Assembly (NCBI GenBank): GCA_963602355.1
Contig: CAVCIU010000011.1
Coordinates: forward strand, 1 to 39,836
Reading direction: 5' to 3'
Source of the DNA: UBA791 sp963602355
GTDB lineage: Bacteria; Cyanobacteriota; Vampirovibrionia; Gastranaerophilales; Gastranaerophilaceae
DNA: 39,836 nt
In this document: positions 16,505-23,922 of the stretch, one piece after another
How positions within the stretch are numbered: position 1 is the first letter of the stretch
Layout of the letters: every line of letters begins with the position of its first letter
Made by a program: the position numbers and the translations under genes
The notes under the pieces: generated by a model
Told to the model about the DNA's origin: nothing
Seen by the model: the letters and a program-made list of their open reading frames with translations, nothing else
Databases searched by the model: none

Positions 16505-16664
16505 AGACTAACACTGAAGAATTAGAACTTGAAAATAAGGTCTAAAGGATTAGAAAATACCCCAAATGAAAGGATTCTGCATACTAGAAGTATCGTAGAG
16601 AGTTAAGACTAACACATATTTGATGTCTCTGAATTGTGCGTTTGCAAATTTGGAGAGAGCCATG
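16505..16664 (+). ncRNA. candidate structured RNA or complex regulatory region, unidentified
   Basis: About 160 bases without a plausible gene hold several stems: TCTAA-AGGA-TTAGA (16541-16554), CTGCATAC/GTATCGTAG with a bulge (about 16578-16599), TCTCT-AATT ... AATT-AGAGA (about 16626-16658), and GCCATG/CGTGGC starting at 16659. The 10-mer AGACTAACAC occurs twice (16505-16514 and 16606-16615). A possible -10 (TATAGT 16493 or TATATA 16498) lies just before. It does not match tmRNA, SRP RNA or RNase P signatures that I know. The strand is a guess from the promoter-like box. Confidence 0.35.
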
Positions 16665-16692
16665 TTGACTTTTTCGTGGCGAGGATTATATA
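16665..16692 (+). promoter_or_regulatory. promoter of the 73-aa orphan gene, leaderless configuration
   Basis: TTGACT at 16665-16670 and TATATA at 16687-16692 are 16 bases apart, and the ATG at 16699 follows the -10 by six bases. There is no usable Shine-Dalgarno: the nearest GAGG (16681-16684) lies 14 bases before the ATG and inside the promoter spacer. Confidence 0.6.
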
Positions 16693-16698
16693 AAAAGT

Positions 16699-16920
16699 AT
16701 GGACAAATTTAATTTTCAAAATGACAAAGAATTAAATTATAAAACGTCTTTTTCAAAAACTGGAGAAGCGATAGTATTTACTATGTGTTCAGATAATTCT
16801 CCTTTTAAACACGAAAATAAACCAAAAGCTGAAAATTCTTTTATTTATAATTATGAATTTACTAAAGAAAGTTCTATTATCCTTGACTGGAAACGTTCTT
16901 GCTTGAAGAAGAATTCTTAG
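16699..16920 (+). CDS. 73-residue protein of unknown function
   Basis: A small, charged, soluble-looking protein ('FNFQNDKELNYKTSFSKTG' near its start, a lysine-rich end 'RSCLKKNS'). It has two cysteines, no signal peptide and no membrane segment. I recognise no family. Coding is supported by codon use like its neighbours and by a good promoter positioned for a leaderless start. A weak AT-only hairpin (16932-16949) with a short T-run follows the stop. It lies between tatD and dnaG but appears to be its own transcription unit. Confidence 0.55.
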   Translation: MDKFNFQNDKELNYKTSFSKTGEAIVFTMCSDNSPFKHENKPKAENSFIYNYEFTKESSIILDWKRSCLKKNS

Positions 16921-17003
16921 TGCAAAATTTTAAATTTGTTTTCAAATTTTTATAAACATTTTTCATTCAAAATGTCGATAAATAATGTTTTTATTTTTGC
17001 TCA

Positions 17004-17012
17004 TGATAGAAT
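17004..17012 (+). promoter_or_regulatory. extended -10 promoter of dnaG-rpoD, leaderless configuration
   Basis: TG-A-TAGAAT (TAGAAT at 17007-17012) is followed by six bases and then the dnaG ATG at 17019. No purine-rich ribosome site is present and no good -35 is visible, which fits an extended -10 promoter. Confidence 0.55.
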
Positions 17013-17018
17013 TATATT

Positions 17019-18899
17019 ATGGAATATACGTACGAAGAAGCTATATCACAAATTAGGGATAGAATTGATATTGTTGAGATTATATCAGAAGATGTAATTT
17101 TAAAACAAAAAGGTCAAAGTTACTGGGGTTGTTGTCCGTTCCACGGTGAAAAAACTCCGTCTTTTTGTGTTACTCCTTCTAAAGGTATTTTTCACTGCTT
17201 TGGTTGTGGCGTTGGTGGCGATGCTATTACATTTTTGATGAAAATCAGAAATTGGGATTTTAACGAAACAATCAAATTTTTAGCTGATAAATATGGTGTT
17301 GAGTTACCAAAATTCAAAGGTAAATCAGGTCAGTTTGCAGAGGTTAAAGATGGTGCGCTAGAAGCTTCAAAACAAGCTGTATCTATCTTTAAGCAATCCC
17401 TTTTTGATTTGTCTAGTAATTCGCCTATTCTTGAATATTTGCATGGTAGAGACATTGACGAAAATGTTATTGAAAAATATTCTTTAGGTTTGGGTTTGAA
17501 GGAACCTAATTATCTATACAAAAAACTAAAAAAAGATTTTTCAGATGAAGTTTTGGAAGCCTCTGGTCTTGTGATTAAAGGTAATCACGGATATATAGAT
17601 AGATTTAGAAACAGAGTTATAATTCCTATCCAAGATGAAAAAGGAAATTATGTTGCCTTTGGTGCAAGAGCTGTTGAGGCTGGTCAAAATCCAAAATACT
17701 TAAACTCGCCTGATACGATTATTTATAATAAGAGTCGTATTTTATACGGACTTTATACTGCAAAAGAATCTATCAAAGAAAATGATGCTGTAATTATTAT
17801 GGAAGGTTATTTTGACGTTATTTCAGCGCAAGCTCACGGTATAGAAAATTGTGTTGCATCTTGTGGTACTTCATTAACAGCTGATCACGTCAAACTTCTT
17901 TCAAGATACACAAAATCAAGAAGAGTTTATTTGTCTTTCGATACAGACACAGCAGGTATAAATGCAACAAACAGAGGTGCAGAATTAATCAAAAACGCAT
18001 TTGTCGGTCTTGGTAAAGTAAAACAGTTTGATGAGTCTCATCTTGCCGTTGATGATGACAAATATTCTTGTGAAATTCGTGTCATTTCTCCTCCTCGTGG
18101 AAAAGACCCAGATGAATTTATTCGTGAAGAAGGTGCAGAAAGTTTTAGAAAATATATTGATAATGCTCCATTATTGATAGATTTTCAGTTAAATCAAATT
18201 CTAAAACATAAAAATGAGGCAAATTCACCTCAAGAAAAATCTGCTCTAATTAAATCTATAATACCGATTTTGCAAGATATTCAGAATGATATTATTAGAA
18301 CTGAATATATAAAATTAGTATCTTCGTCTTTGCACGTTGATGAGCTTGCTTTATCAAAAGAGGTACAAAGAACACTTAATCAAAATTTCGGGGCTGAAAT
18401 TAATGTTAAGAGAATTGTAACAAAATCATCAAATATCGAGGTAAAGACGCAAAAAAACATACTCTCGTTGTATTTAATAAATAGTAGCCCTTTGAATTTC
18501 AGCCAAATCTCTGAAATGATAAGTGAGGTACAATTTACAGATGAAAAGTTAATAATTGTAAAAAATACAATTGACAAATTAATTGATACCGTAAATAATG
18601 TAAGAGAATTAACTGAAAGTTTATTTGAAACCTTTAATTCTCAAGAAGATATACAATCTATAATATCAGAATTAATCGTAATTTCGGATTCATTTAACGA
18701 CTTATCAATTGAAGATTTCCAAGCTGTAGTGAAAGAAAACATCAATAAACTTGAATCTGTAAAAAGAGAAAAAGAACAAAAAGAGTTAAAAGAGCTTTAT
18801 GATGATGTGAACGACGATGAAATTGAGTCGATGAAAGTTCAGATTCACCTTAGAGACCAAATTAGAAAACAATTAAGAACTGGAGATAATAATGACTAG
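17019..18899 (+). CDS. dnaG: DNA primase
   Basis: 626 residues. The N-terminal CHC2 zinc-binding domain has C39, H42, C60 and C63 ('CCPFHGEKTPSF', 'HCFGCGVGGD'). A Toprim RNA-polymerase core follows, with 'VIIMEGYFDVISA' and 'YLSFDTDTAG' supplying the acidic metal ligands, and then a C-terminal helicase-interaction region of lower conservation. It makes RNA primers for lagging-strand replication with DnaB. The start is the normal family start, directly before the zinc domain. It overlaps rpoD by 8 bases, the classical dnaG-rpoD macromolecular-synthesis arrangement (without rpsU). Confidence 0.97.
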   Translation: MEYTYEEAISQIRDRIDIVEIISEDVILKQKGQSYWGCCPFHGEKTPSFCVTPSKGIFHCFGCGVGGDAITFLMKIRNWDFNETIKFLADKYGVELPKFKGKSGQFAEVKDGALEASKQAVSIFKQSLFDLSSNSPILEYLHGRDIDENVIEKYSLGLGLKEPNYLYKKLKKDFSDEVLEASGLVIKGNHGYIDRFRNRVIIPIQDEKGNYVAFGARAVEAGQNPKYLNSPDTIIYNKSRILYGLYTAKESIKENDAVIIMEGYFDVISAQAHGIENCVASCGTSLTADHVKLLSRYTKSRRVYLSFDTDTAGINATNRGAELIKNAFVGLGKVKQFDESHLAVDDDKYSCEIRVISPPRGKDPDEFIREEGAESFRKYIDNAPLLIDFQLNQILKHKNEANSPQEKSALIKSIIPILQDIQNDIIRTEYIKLVSSSLHVDELALSKEVQRTLNQNFGAEINVKRIVTKSSNIEVKTQKNILSLYLINSSPLNFSQISEMISEVQFTDEKLIIVKNTIDKLIDTVNNVRELTESLFETFNSQEDIQSIISELIVISDSFNDLSIEDFQAVVKENINKLESVKREKEQKELKELYDDVNDDEIESMKVQIHLRDQIRKQLRTGDNND

Positions 18900-19989
18900 A
18901 AAAAGACAATCTAATTCATCTATAACAAATGTAATGGAAGATGATGAAAATTTAGATATGTTAGATTTAGACGATGATAAAGCAGAAGATGCTAGTGCTG
19001 ATTCTTACATGAATGTTGATATTAGTACTGATAATATCGAGGATATTGTTTCAACAAAAATGGAACCAAAAAGCCATTATGATGAAATTTATATGCTTGA
19101 TACACCAGAAGATTCTTCTCAAGATGATTTAGAATTGCCAAAAGGTGTTACAGTTGATGACCCTGTAAGACTTTATTTGCGTGAAATTGGTCGTATTAAA
19201 TTATTATCTGCAAATGAAGAAATAGAATTAGCAAGAACAATCATTAAAGGTGGTACTCCAGGTGCTATCGCTAAGAGAAAATTAGTTCAAGCTAACTTAC
19301 GTTTGGTTGTAAGTATTGCTAAAAAATACGTTGGCAGAGGTATGTTATTCTTAGACCTTATCCAAGAAGGTAACTTAGGTTTAATCCGTGCTGCAGAAAA
19401 ATTCGACCACGAAAGAGGTTTCAAATTCTCAACTTATGCAACTTGGTGGATTAGACAAGCTATTACTCGTGCTATTGCAGACCAAGCTAGAACAATCCGT
19501 ATTCCTGTTCACATGGTTGAAACTATTAACAAGTTGAAAAAAGTTACTAGAAAACTTGCTCAAGAATTATCAAGAAAACCAACTGAAGAAGAACTTGCGG
19601 TTGAAATGGGTGTTTCTATTCCTAAATTAAGAGAAATCATTAAAATCGCTCAAGAACCTTTATCTCTTGAAACTCCAATCGGTCAAGAAGAAGATTCAAG
19701 ATTAGGTGATTTTATCGAAGATAAAGAAGCTGATGCGCCAATTAAAACAGTTGCTTCTGAACTTTTAAGAGAAGATTTAGCAGAAGTTTTATGTACACTT
19801 TCTCCAAGAGAACGTGATGTATTAAGATTACGTTTCGGTATGGACGATGGTCGTCAAAGAACTTTGGAAGAAGTTGGTCAATTGTTCGGTGTTACTCGTG
19901 AACGTATCCGTCAAATTGAAGCAAAAGCTTTAAGAAAATTAAGACACCCAAATAGAAGCAAACGTTTAAGAGAATACGTTGAAATTTAG
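18892..19989 (+). CDS. rpoD: primary RNA polymerase sigma factor (RpoD/SigA)
   Basis: 365 residues. An acidic N-terminal extension (about 85 residues, Asp/Glu-rich) comes before region 1.2 ('DDPVRLYLREIGRIKLLS'). Regions 2.1-2.4 are complete ('FSTYATWWIRQAITRAIADQ'), then region 3 and region 4.2 ('TLEEVGQLFGVTRERIRQIE'). It directs polymerase to the TTGACA/TATAAT-type promoters found throughout this window. It overlaps dnaG by 8 bases with GGAGA just upstream inside dnaG, and is followed after 8 bases by the protease/TPR gene. Confidence 0.97.
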   Translation: MTRKRQSNSSITNVMEDDENLDMLDLDDDKAEDASADSYMNVDISTDNIEDIVSTKMEPKSHYDEIYMLDTPEDSSQDDLELPKGVTVDDPVRLYLREIGRIKLLSANEEIELARTIIKGGTPGAIAKRKLVQANLRLVVSIAKKYVGRGMLFLDLIQEGNLGLIRAAEKFDHERGFKFSTYATWWIRQAITRAIADQARTIRIPVHMVETINKLKKVTRKLAQELSRKPTEEELAVEMGVSIPKLREIIKIAQEPLSLETPIGQEEDSRLGDFIEDKEADAPIKTVASELLREDLAEVLCTLSPRERDVLRLRFGMDDGRQRTLEEVGQLFGVTRERIRQIEAKALRKLRHPNRSKRLREYVEI

Positions 19990-19997
19990 TTCTTATT

Positions 19998-21230
19998 ATG
20001 AATAATAATATTGACTCACGATACATAAAAGCTATAATTTTCGCATTTGCGTTAATTGTTGCTGTGTTCGTTTTTAATTCAAAAGTCTTAAATAACGTTT
20101 CTTTAAAAAATAATCAACAAGAAGAAGCTGTTGGTGTTCCTATGCCTGCACCTATTGCTATTTCCCCAGAAGAAATGGCAAATAATTATCTTTCAAATGC
20201 TGTTGATGCTTCAGGTGGTTATTCAATTTGGAAAACAATGCCTGTAAGTGTAAATGTCCAAAATAATTCTTTTAAAGATACTGTTAAACAAGCTTTTGAA
20301 TCGTATAATAATACTTTTGCTGGAATATTACAATTTACCTTTACTGATAATGCAAATGATGCACAGATTAAAGTATCCTTCCACGATAGATTAGAACTTT
20401 CAAATTCTGACCAGTTTGTAGCAGGTGTAACAAACAATTTTTCGTCTGGTAAAGATATTCAATCTTCTACAATAAAACTTTTGACTCAAAAAAATGGTGT
20501 GAAATTATCTTCAACCTCTATTTACAATACTGCTCTTCACGAAATTGGACATGCAATCGGGATTAACGGTCATAGTGATGATAAGGGTGATGTTATGTAT
20601 CCTCAAACAGATTCTATAAATATGGCAAAGTTTTCTGTTAGAGATATTGCGACTATAAAAATTATGTATTCAAATAATGAACAATTGATTTCTCAAAATA
20701 CAGCAACAGCTGGTTCTGAAAAGTTGCAAGAGGCTATTAAATATACTCAACAAGTTCCAGATAAAACCACTGGTTGGATAAATTTGGGTAATGTTTATTA
20801 TGATTTAAAAATGCTACCAGAAGCCCTAGAAGCATATAAGAAAGCTCTTAATATTGACCCATCTGATTCAAACATTTACGCATCTATGGCAAGTTGTTAT
20901 TATTCGTCTAAAAAATATGACACAGCAGCTCAGTTCTATGAATATGCAAAAGAAAGAACTTATGACACTGTTGAAATTGAAAACTATGAAGCTATGATTG
21001 CGTTATCAAAATTATCTGGTCAACATTATGAGGAAGCTTATAATTTATATTCAAATTTGGTTAGTAAATATCCAAATAAAAAAGATTATTTTATAAATTA
21101 TTTGTATCTTTGCACGTATTTGAAAAAGCCTGAAGGCAGAGATAAATTGCAAGCATTTTTGCAAATGCACCCAGAAGCAAATTCTGATCCTAGTATTCAG
21201 CAGTATAAAAGTTATTATAAATTAAATTAA
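19998..21230 (+). CDS. matrixin-like zinc metalloprotease with C-terminal TPR repeats
   Basis: 410 residues. One membrane segment near the N-terminus ('AIIFAFALIVAVFVF') probably anchors the protein facing outward. The zinc motif HEIGHAIGINGH (about 181-192) followed by the Met-turn 'VMYP' is the M10/metzincin signature, with three His ligands and the catalytic Glu. From about residue 250 there are at least two TPR units ('GWINLGNVYYDLKMLPEALE', 'IYASMASCYYSSKKYDTAAQ'). It starts 8 bases after rpoD, lacks a clear ribosome site, and probably forms the last gene of the dnaG-rpoD operon. The substrate is unknown; the TPR part suggests a protein partner. Confidence 0.85.
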   Translation: MNNNIDSRYIKAIIFAFALIVAVFVFNSKVLNNVSLKNNQQEEAVGVPMPAPIAISPEEMANNYLSNAVDASGGYSIWKTMPVSVNVQNNSFKDTVKQAFESYNNTFAGILQFTFTDNANDAQIKVSFHDRLELSNSDQFVAGVTNNFSSGKDIQSSTIKLLTQKNGVKLSSTSIYNTALHEIGHAIGINGHSDDKGDVMYPQTDSINMAKFSVRDIATIKIMYSNNEQLISQNTATAGSEKLQEAIKYTQQVPDKTTGWINLGNVYYDLKMLPEALEAYKKALNIDPSDSNIYASMASCYYSSKKYDTAAQFYEYAKERTYDTVEIENYEAMIALSKLSGQHYEEAYNLYSNLVSKYPNKKDYFINYLYLCTYLKKPEGRDKLQAFLQMHPEANSDPSIQQYKSYYKLN

Positions 21231-21232
21231 TT

Positions 21233-21277
21233 AAAAAAAGAGTGGCGAAGCCGTTGGCTTCGCCACTCTTTTTTTTG
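21233..21277. terminator. bidirectional intrinsic terminator
   Basis: A perfect long stem AAAAAGAGTGGCGAAGCC / GGCTTCGCCACTCTTTTT with a 3-base loop, with A-run before and T-run after. It serves both the dnaG-rpoD-protease operon (+) and yggT (-). Confidence 0.95.
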
Positions 21278-21284
21278 TACCTTT

Positions 21285-21533
21285 TTACAACACACTAACG
21301 ATTAGTGTTTGAAGAACTTGTAATACGATAATAGCAACGATTGGAGAAAAATCTAAGCCTCCGATTGGTGGAATAAATCTTCTGAACAAGTCCAACCAAA
21401 CGTCAGTCATTATTTTAACAGTTTTTGTTGGTTGAGCTTCCCAATTTATGCTTGGAATCCATGTCATAAAAATTCTAACGATAATTAGAATTTCATAAAA
21501 GTAAAACAAGTTATAAATTGCATTTTTTAACAT
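21285..21533 (-). CDS. YggT-family membrane protein
   Basis: 82 residues with two hydrophobic helices, 'LFYFYEILIIVRIFMTWIP' and 'FSPIVAIIVLQVLQTLIV', separated by an amphipathic stretch with 'DLFRRFIPPIGGLDFSP', the YggT signature. Family members are small inner-membrane proteins, in cyanobacteria and chloroplasts linked to membrane organisation (Ycf19/CCB3-like). AAGGAT sits 8 bases before the ATG. The mtnP terminator lies just upstream, so it is either a separate unit or reached by read-through. Confidence 0.9.
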   Translation of the reverse strand: MLKNAIYNLFYFYEILIIVRIFMTWIPSINWEAQPTKTVKIMTDVWLDLFRRFIPPIGGLDFSPIVAIIVLQVLQTLIVSVL

Positions 21534-21553
21534 AATATATCCTTATTAAGCTT

Positions 21554-21593
21554 AAAAAAAAGAGGTCAAAGTCATACTTCAACCTCTTTTTTT
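21554..21593 (-). terminator. minus-strand terminator of mtnP
   Basis: On the minus strand GAGGTTGAAGT / ACTTTGACCTC forms a continuous stem using two G-T wobbles, followed by a T-run. On the plus strand the same positions become A-C mismatches, so it should work mainly for mtnP. Confidence 0.8.
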
Positions 21594-21603
21594 ATATCAT
21601 AAA

Positions 21604-22404
21604 TTACATTTGAGAGTCAGTGCTTGTAGTTTTGCAAGCGCAGTGTCTTTCAGCAGGAATGTTTTCGATTACTGTGAATAACAATTTTTTAACTCTATCT
21701 AAGTTTTGTTCAAATACTCTGCAAACTTCGTGGTGAGAAACAGGAGGAACATCACCAACTAAACCGCAATCGTGGTCAGTGATTAATGAGATGTTCAATG
21801 GGCACATATCCATTTCTCTTACTAAGTAGTTTTCTGGGAATGCTGTCATACCGATTACGTCCCAACCTTGAGCTGTGAAGAATTTTGATTCAGCTTTTGT
21901 TGAGAATCTTGGTCCATTGATAACTGTCATTGTGCCTGTTTCGTGAACTGTAATACCCATATCTTTAGCAACTTTAATAGCTAATTCTCTTAATTCTGGG
22001 CAGTATAAATCAGTTGGAGATGGGTGGTGAACAACTGGTCCTTCAAAGAATGTTGATTTTCTACCATCAGTCCAATCTACGAATTGGTCGCAGATTACGA
22101 AATCACCAGGGTTGATGTGTTTTTGTAAGCTACCACAAGCACATGGTGAGATAACTCTTTCACAACCAGCGTATTTCATAGCCCATACGTTTGCTCTATA
22201 GTTAATTAAGTGAGGAAGAATAGTATGGTTTCTACCATGACGTGGCATAAATGCAACCTTTGTATTACCGATTGTACCAATCATTAAGCTGTCGCTTGGC
22301 ATACCATAAGGTGTTTCAACTCTTACTTCTTCAACATCGTCTAAGAATTTGTATAAACCAGAACCACCAAATACACCGATTTTTGCTAAGTTTTTAGTTT
22401 CCAT
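21604..22404 (-). CDS. mtnP: S-methyl-5'-thioadenosine phosphorylase
   Basis: 266 residues. The purine nucleoside phosphorylase family 2 layout is clear: 'IGVFGGSGLYKFLD' (phosphate loop), 'FMPRHGRNH', 'CGSLQKHINPGDFVICDQFVD', and 'VIGMTAFPENYLVREM' in the base/ribose pocket. It splits methylthioadenosine, the by-product of polyamine and other SAM-dependent synthesis, into adenine and methylthioribose-1-phosphate for methionine salvage. AAGGGA precedes the start. The C-terminal tail 'HCACKTTSTDSQM' is short and variable. Monocistronic, with its own terminator. Confidence 0.93.
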   Translation of the reverse strand: METKNLAKIGVFGGSGLYKFLDDVEEVRVETPYGMPSDSLMIGTIGNTKVAFMPRHGRNHTILPHLINYRANVWAMKYAGCERVISPCACGSLQKHINPGDFVICDQFVDWTDGRKSTFFEGPVVHHPSPTDLYCPELRELAIKVAKDMGITVHETGTMTVINGPRFSTKAESKFFTAQGWDVIGMTAFPENYLVREMDMCPLNISLITDHDCGLVGDVPPVSHHEVCRVFEQNLDRVKKLLFTVIENIPAERHCACKTTSTDSQM

Positions 22405-22457
22405 AAATTTTCCCTTCTTTTATTTTTAAACACTAATACATTTTAATTAATATAATT

Positions 22458-22466
22458 ATTCTAACA
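22458..22466 (-). promoter_or_regulatory. probable extended -10 promoter of mtnP
   Basis: On the minus strand TG-T-TAGAAT lies about 54 bases before the mtnP ATG, leaving a normal leader with AAGGGA. No strong -35 is seen. Confidence 0.4.
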
Positions 22467-22482
22467 TAAACAATTTATTTTA

Positions 22483-23184
22483 TTAATAATTTTTCTTTTT
22501 ATTATTTGTGGCTTTTTCAAGATAGTCTCTCGCAAGCGCGTAACTGCCGTATGTTGAGTCTAAATCAACTTTTCCGTTGTAATAGACATTAAATTTATAC
22601 TTATCAGGTCTATCTCCAGATGAGCTGTTAGGGTGTCCTGAACCATTTATATCAACTTCTACTGTCATAATTGGTACAGTTCTATTTGTTGTTGTGCAAT
22701 TGTTGTTTAGTGTTGCAATCCATGTCATACCATTGTTTGTTGTGTATGTACATTTACTTGCATCACATGTTGCAGAAGTTACGTTCATAGAACAGCAAAA
22801 ACTTCTTACAAGCTTTGGTCCAGTTGTGCATTTGCAGTTTTTTGTAAGAGCTTCGTATTCCCATGCTAGAGAATCTGTCTCTGAATATGTTGTTATAGTA
22901 TTTCCGCTGTAAGTATGTTTTGTACCAGTTGTTGTGTATAAAAAACCTTTTGGAATTGGTACATCAGAACTTATTAATTCTGATGCTGGATAAATTGTGT
23001 CGTTGTTAATTAAGTTGTCTATAGTTGTCGAAGTTATATTATATGCGTTTCTAAACGGTGTCTTTACAGAACTTGGTGTTATGTTTGTTGCCGCAGGAAT
23101 AAGTATTGCAGCGATAACACTTAGAAGTGTTAAGGTTATGACTGCTTCTGCTAAAGTAAATGCTTTAAATATTCTTCTTTTCAA
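22483..23184 (-). CDS. type IV pilin/pseudopilin-like protein, third of three
   Basis: 233 residues starting at TTG 23184, fixed by AAGGAGA 5-6 bases upstream. The short positive leader KRRIFKA is followed by FTLAEAVITLTLLSVIAAILI: a prepilin peptidase site (A|F, with Glu at +5) and hydrophobic helix. The globular part has a cysteine-rich segment 'CKCTTGPKLVRSFCCS' and 'CTYTTNNGMTW', then 'VEVDINGSG', a possible Asp-based calcium loop, and 'FNVYYNGKVDLD'. It should be an inner-membrane or surface filament subunit of a type IV pilus or type II secretion-like system. It forms an operon with the two related genes upstream. Confidence 0.88.
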   Translation of the reverse strand: MKRRIFKAFTLAEAVITLTLLSVIAAILIPAATNITPSSVKTPFRNAYNITSTTIDNLINNDTIYPASELISSDVPIPKGFLYTTTGTKHTYSGNTITTYSETDSLAWEYEALTKNCKCTTGPKLVRSFCCSMNVTSATCDASKCTYTTNNGMTWIATLNNNCTTTNRTVPIMTVEVDINGSGHPNSSSGDRPDKYKFNVYYNGKVDLDSTYGSYALARDYLEKATNNKKKNY

Positions 23185-23196
23185 TTTGTCTCCTTG

Positions 23197-23919
23197 TTAA
23201 TTATTTCTTTTGTTACTTAAAGCATCTGCCAATATTCTTTCAGCATCTGAATCAACTTTAATTTTTCCGTCATAGTATATTTCAAAAACAAATCTTGTTT
23301 TTTTGTATCCGGAAGCCGTGATTTGTTTATTTCTTCCGCCCCATTTGTTATCAACGTCAACTGTAATATTAAAAATTGATTTAGTCAAATCTGTAGAGGT
23401 TTGACTAGCATCGACGGTATGCCATCTTATGCCATCTGTTGTTTCAAAATCGCAAGTTGTTTTGTTACTAGATGTTGTGCACATTTGCGTGTTGCCATTT
23501 TTTACTGTATTTAAAGAACAGCAGAATAGCATTGACAATTTGTTATGCGCTGTACTGTAGCAGTTGCACACTTTTGAATTATTTATACCAGAAAATGATT
23601 CTTGAATTGTGTATTCAAGCATTTGGTTGTTAGCTGGATATTGATAATTTAAAAATCCGCTTGGTGAGGTGTTGTGTGCAAATTGTGTTGCATTTACGTC
23701 TTTTAAAGTTATGTCAGATGGATAAAATCTTTCGTTACCGGAAAGTTCTGCAATAACTTGCTCTGTTGTGTTGTATGCTTTTTTTAGTAAAACTTTTTCG
23801 GTACTAGGTCTACTAGCTGTTATGACTGGCAAAACGATGATTGCAATTGCGCTTAAAATAACAACGGTTAACATAACTTCTGCTAAGGTAAATCCTATAT
23901 GTTTAGTGAATTTATTCAT
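23197..23919 (-). CDS. type IV pilin/pseudopilin-like protein, second of three
   Basis: 240 residues. The leader MNKFTKHIG is followed by FTLAEVMLTVVILSAIAIIVLP, the best consensus prepilin site of the three (G|F, Glu+5). The central part again carries paired cysteines ('VCNCYS', 'LFCCSLN', 'CTTSSNKTTCDFETTDGIRW') and ends 'FVFEIYYDGKIKVD'. The 'VDVDNKWGGRNKQ' stretch replaces the DxNGS loop of its siblings. The start lies 3 bases after the first pilin gene, with its ribosome site inside that gene. Confidence 0.88.
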   Translation of the reverse strand: MNKFTKHIGFTLAEVMLTVVILSAIAIIVLPVITASRPSTEKVLLKKAYNTTEQVIAELSGNERFYPSDITLKDVNATQFAHNTSPSGFLNYQYPANNQMLEYTIQESFSGINNSKVCNCYSTAHNKLSMLFCCSLNTVKNGNTQMCTTSSNKTTCDFETTDGIRWHTVDASQTSTDLTKSIFNITVDVDNKWGGRNKQITASGYKKTRFVFEIYYDGKIKVDSDAERILADALSNKRNN

Positions 23920-23922
23920 TGA

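Noticed and set aside
16567..16599. 10-codon mini-ORF starting ATGAAAGGATTC as a leader peptide
   Set aside because: Too short to judge, lies inside predicted stems, and there is no following gene on the same transcript that it could attenuate convincingly.
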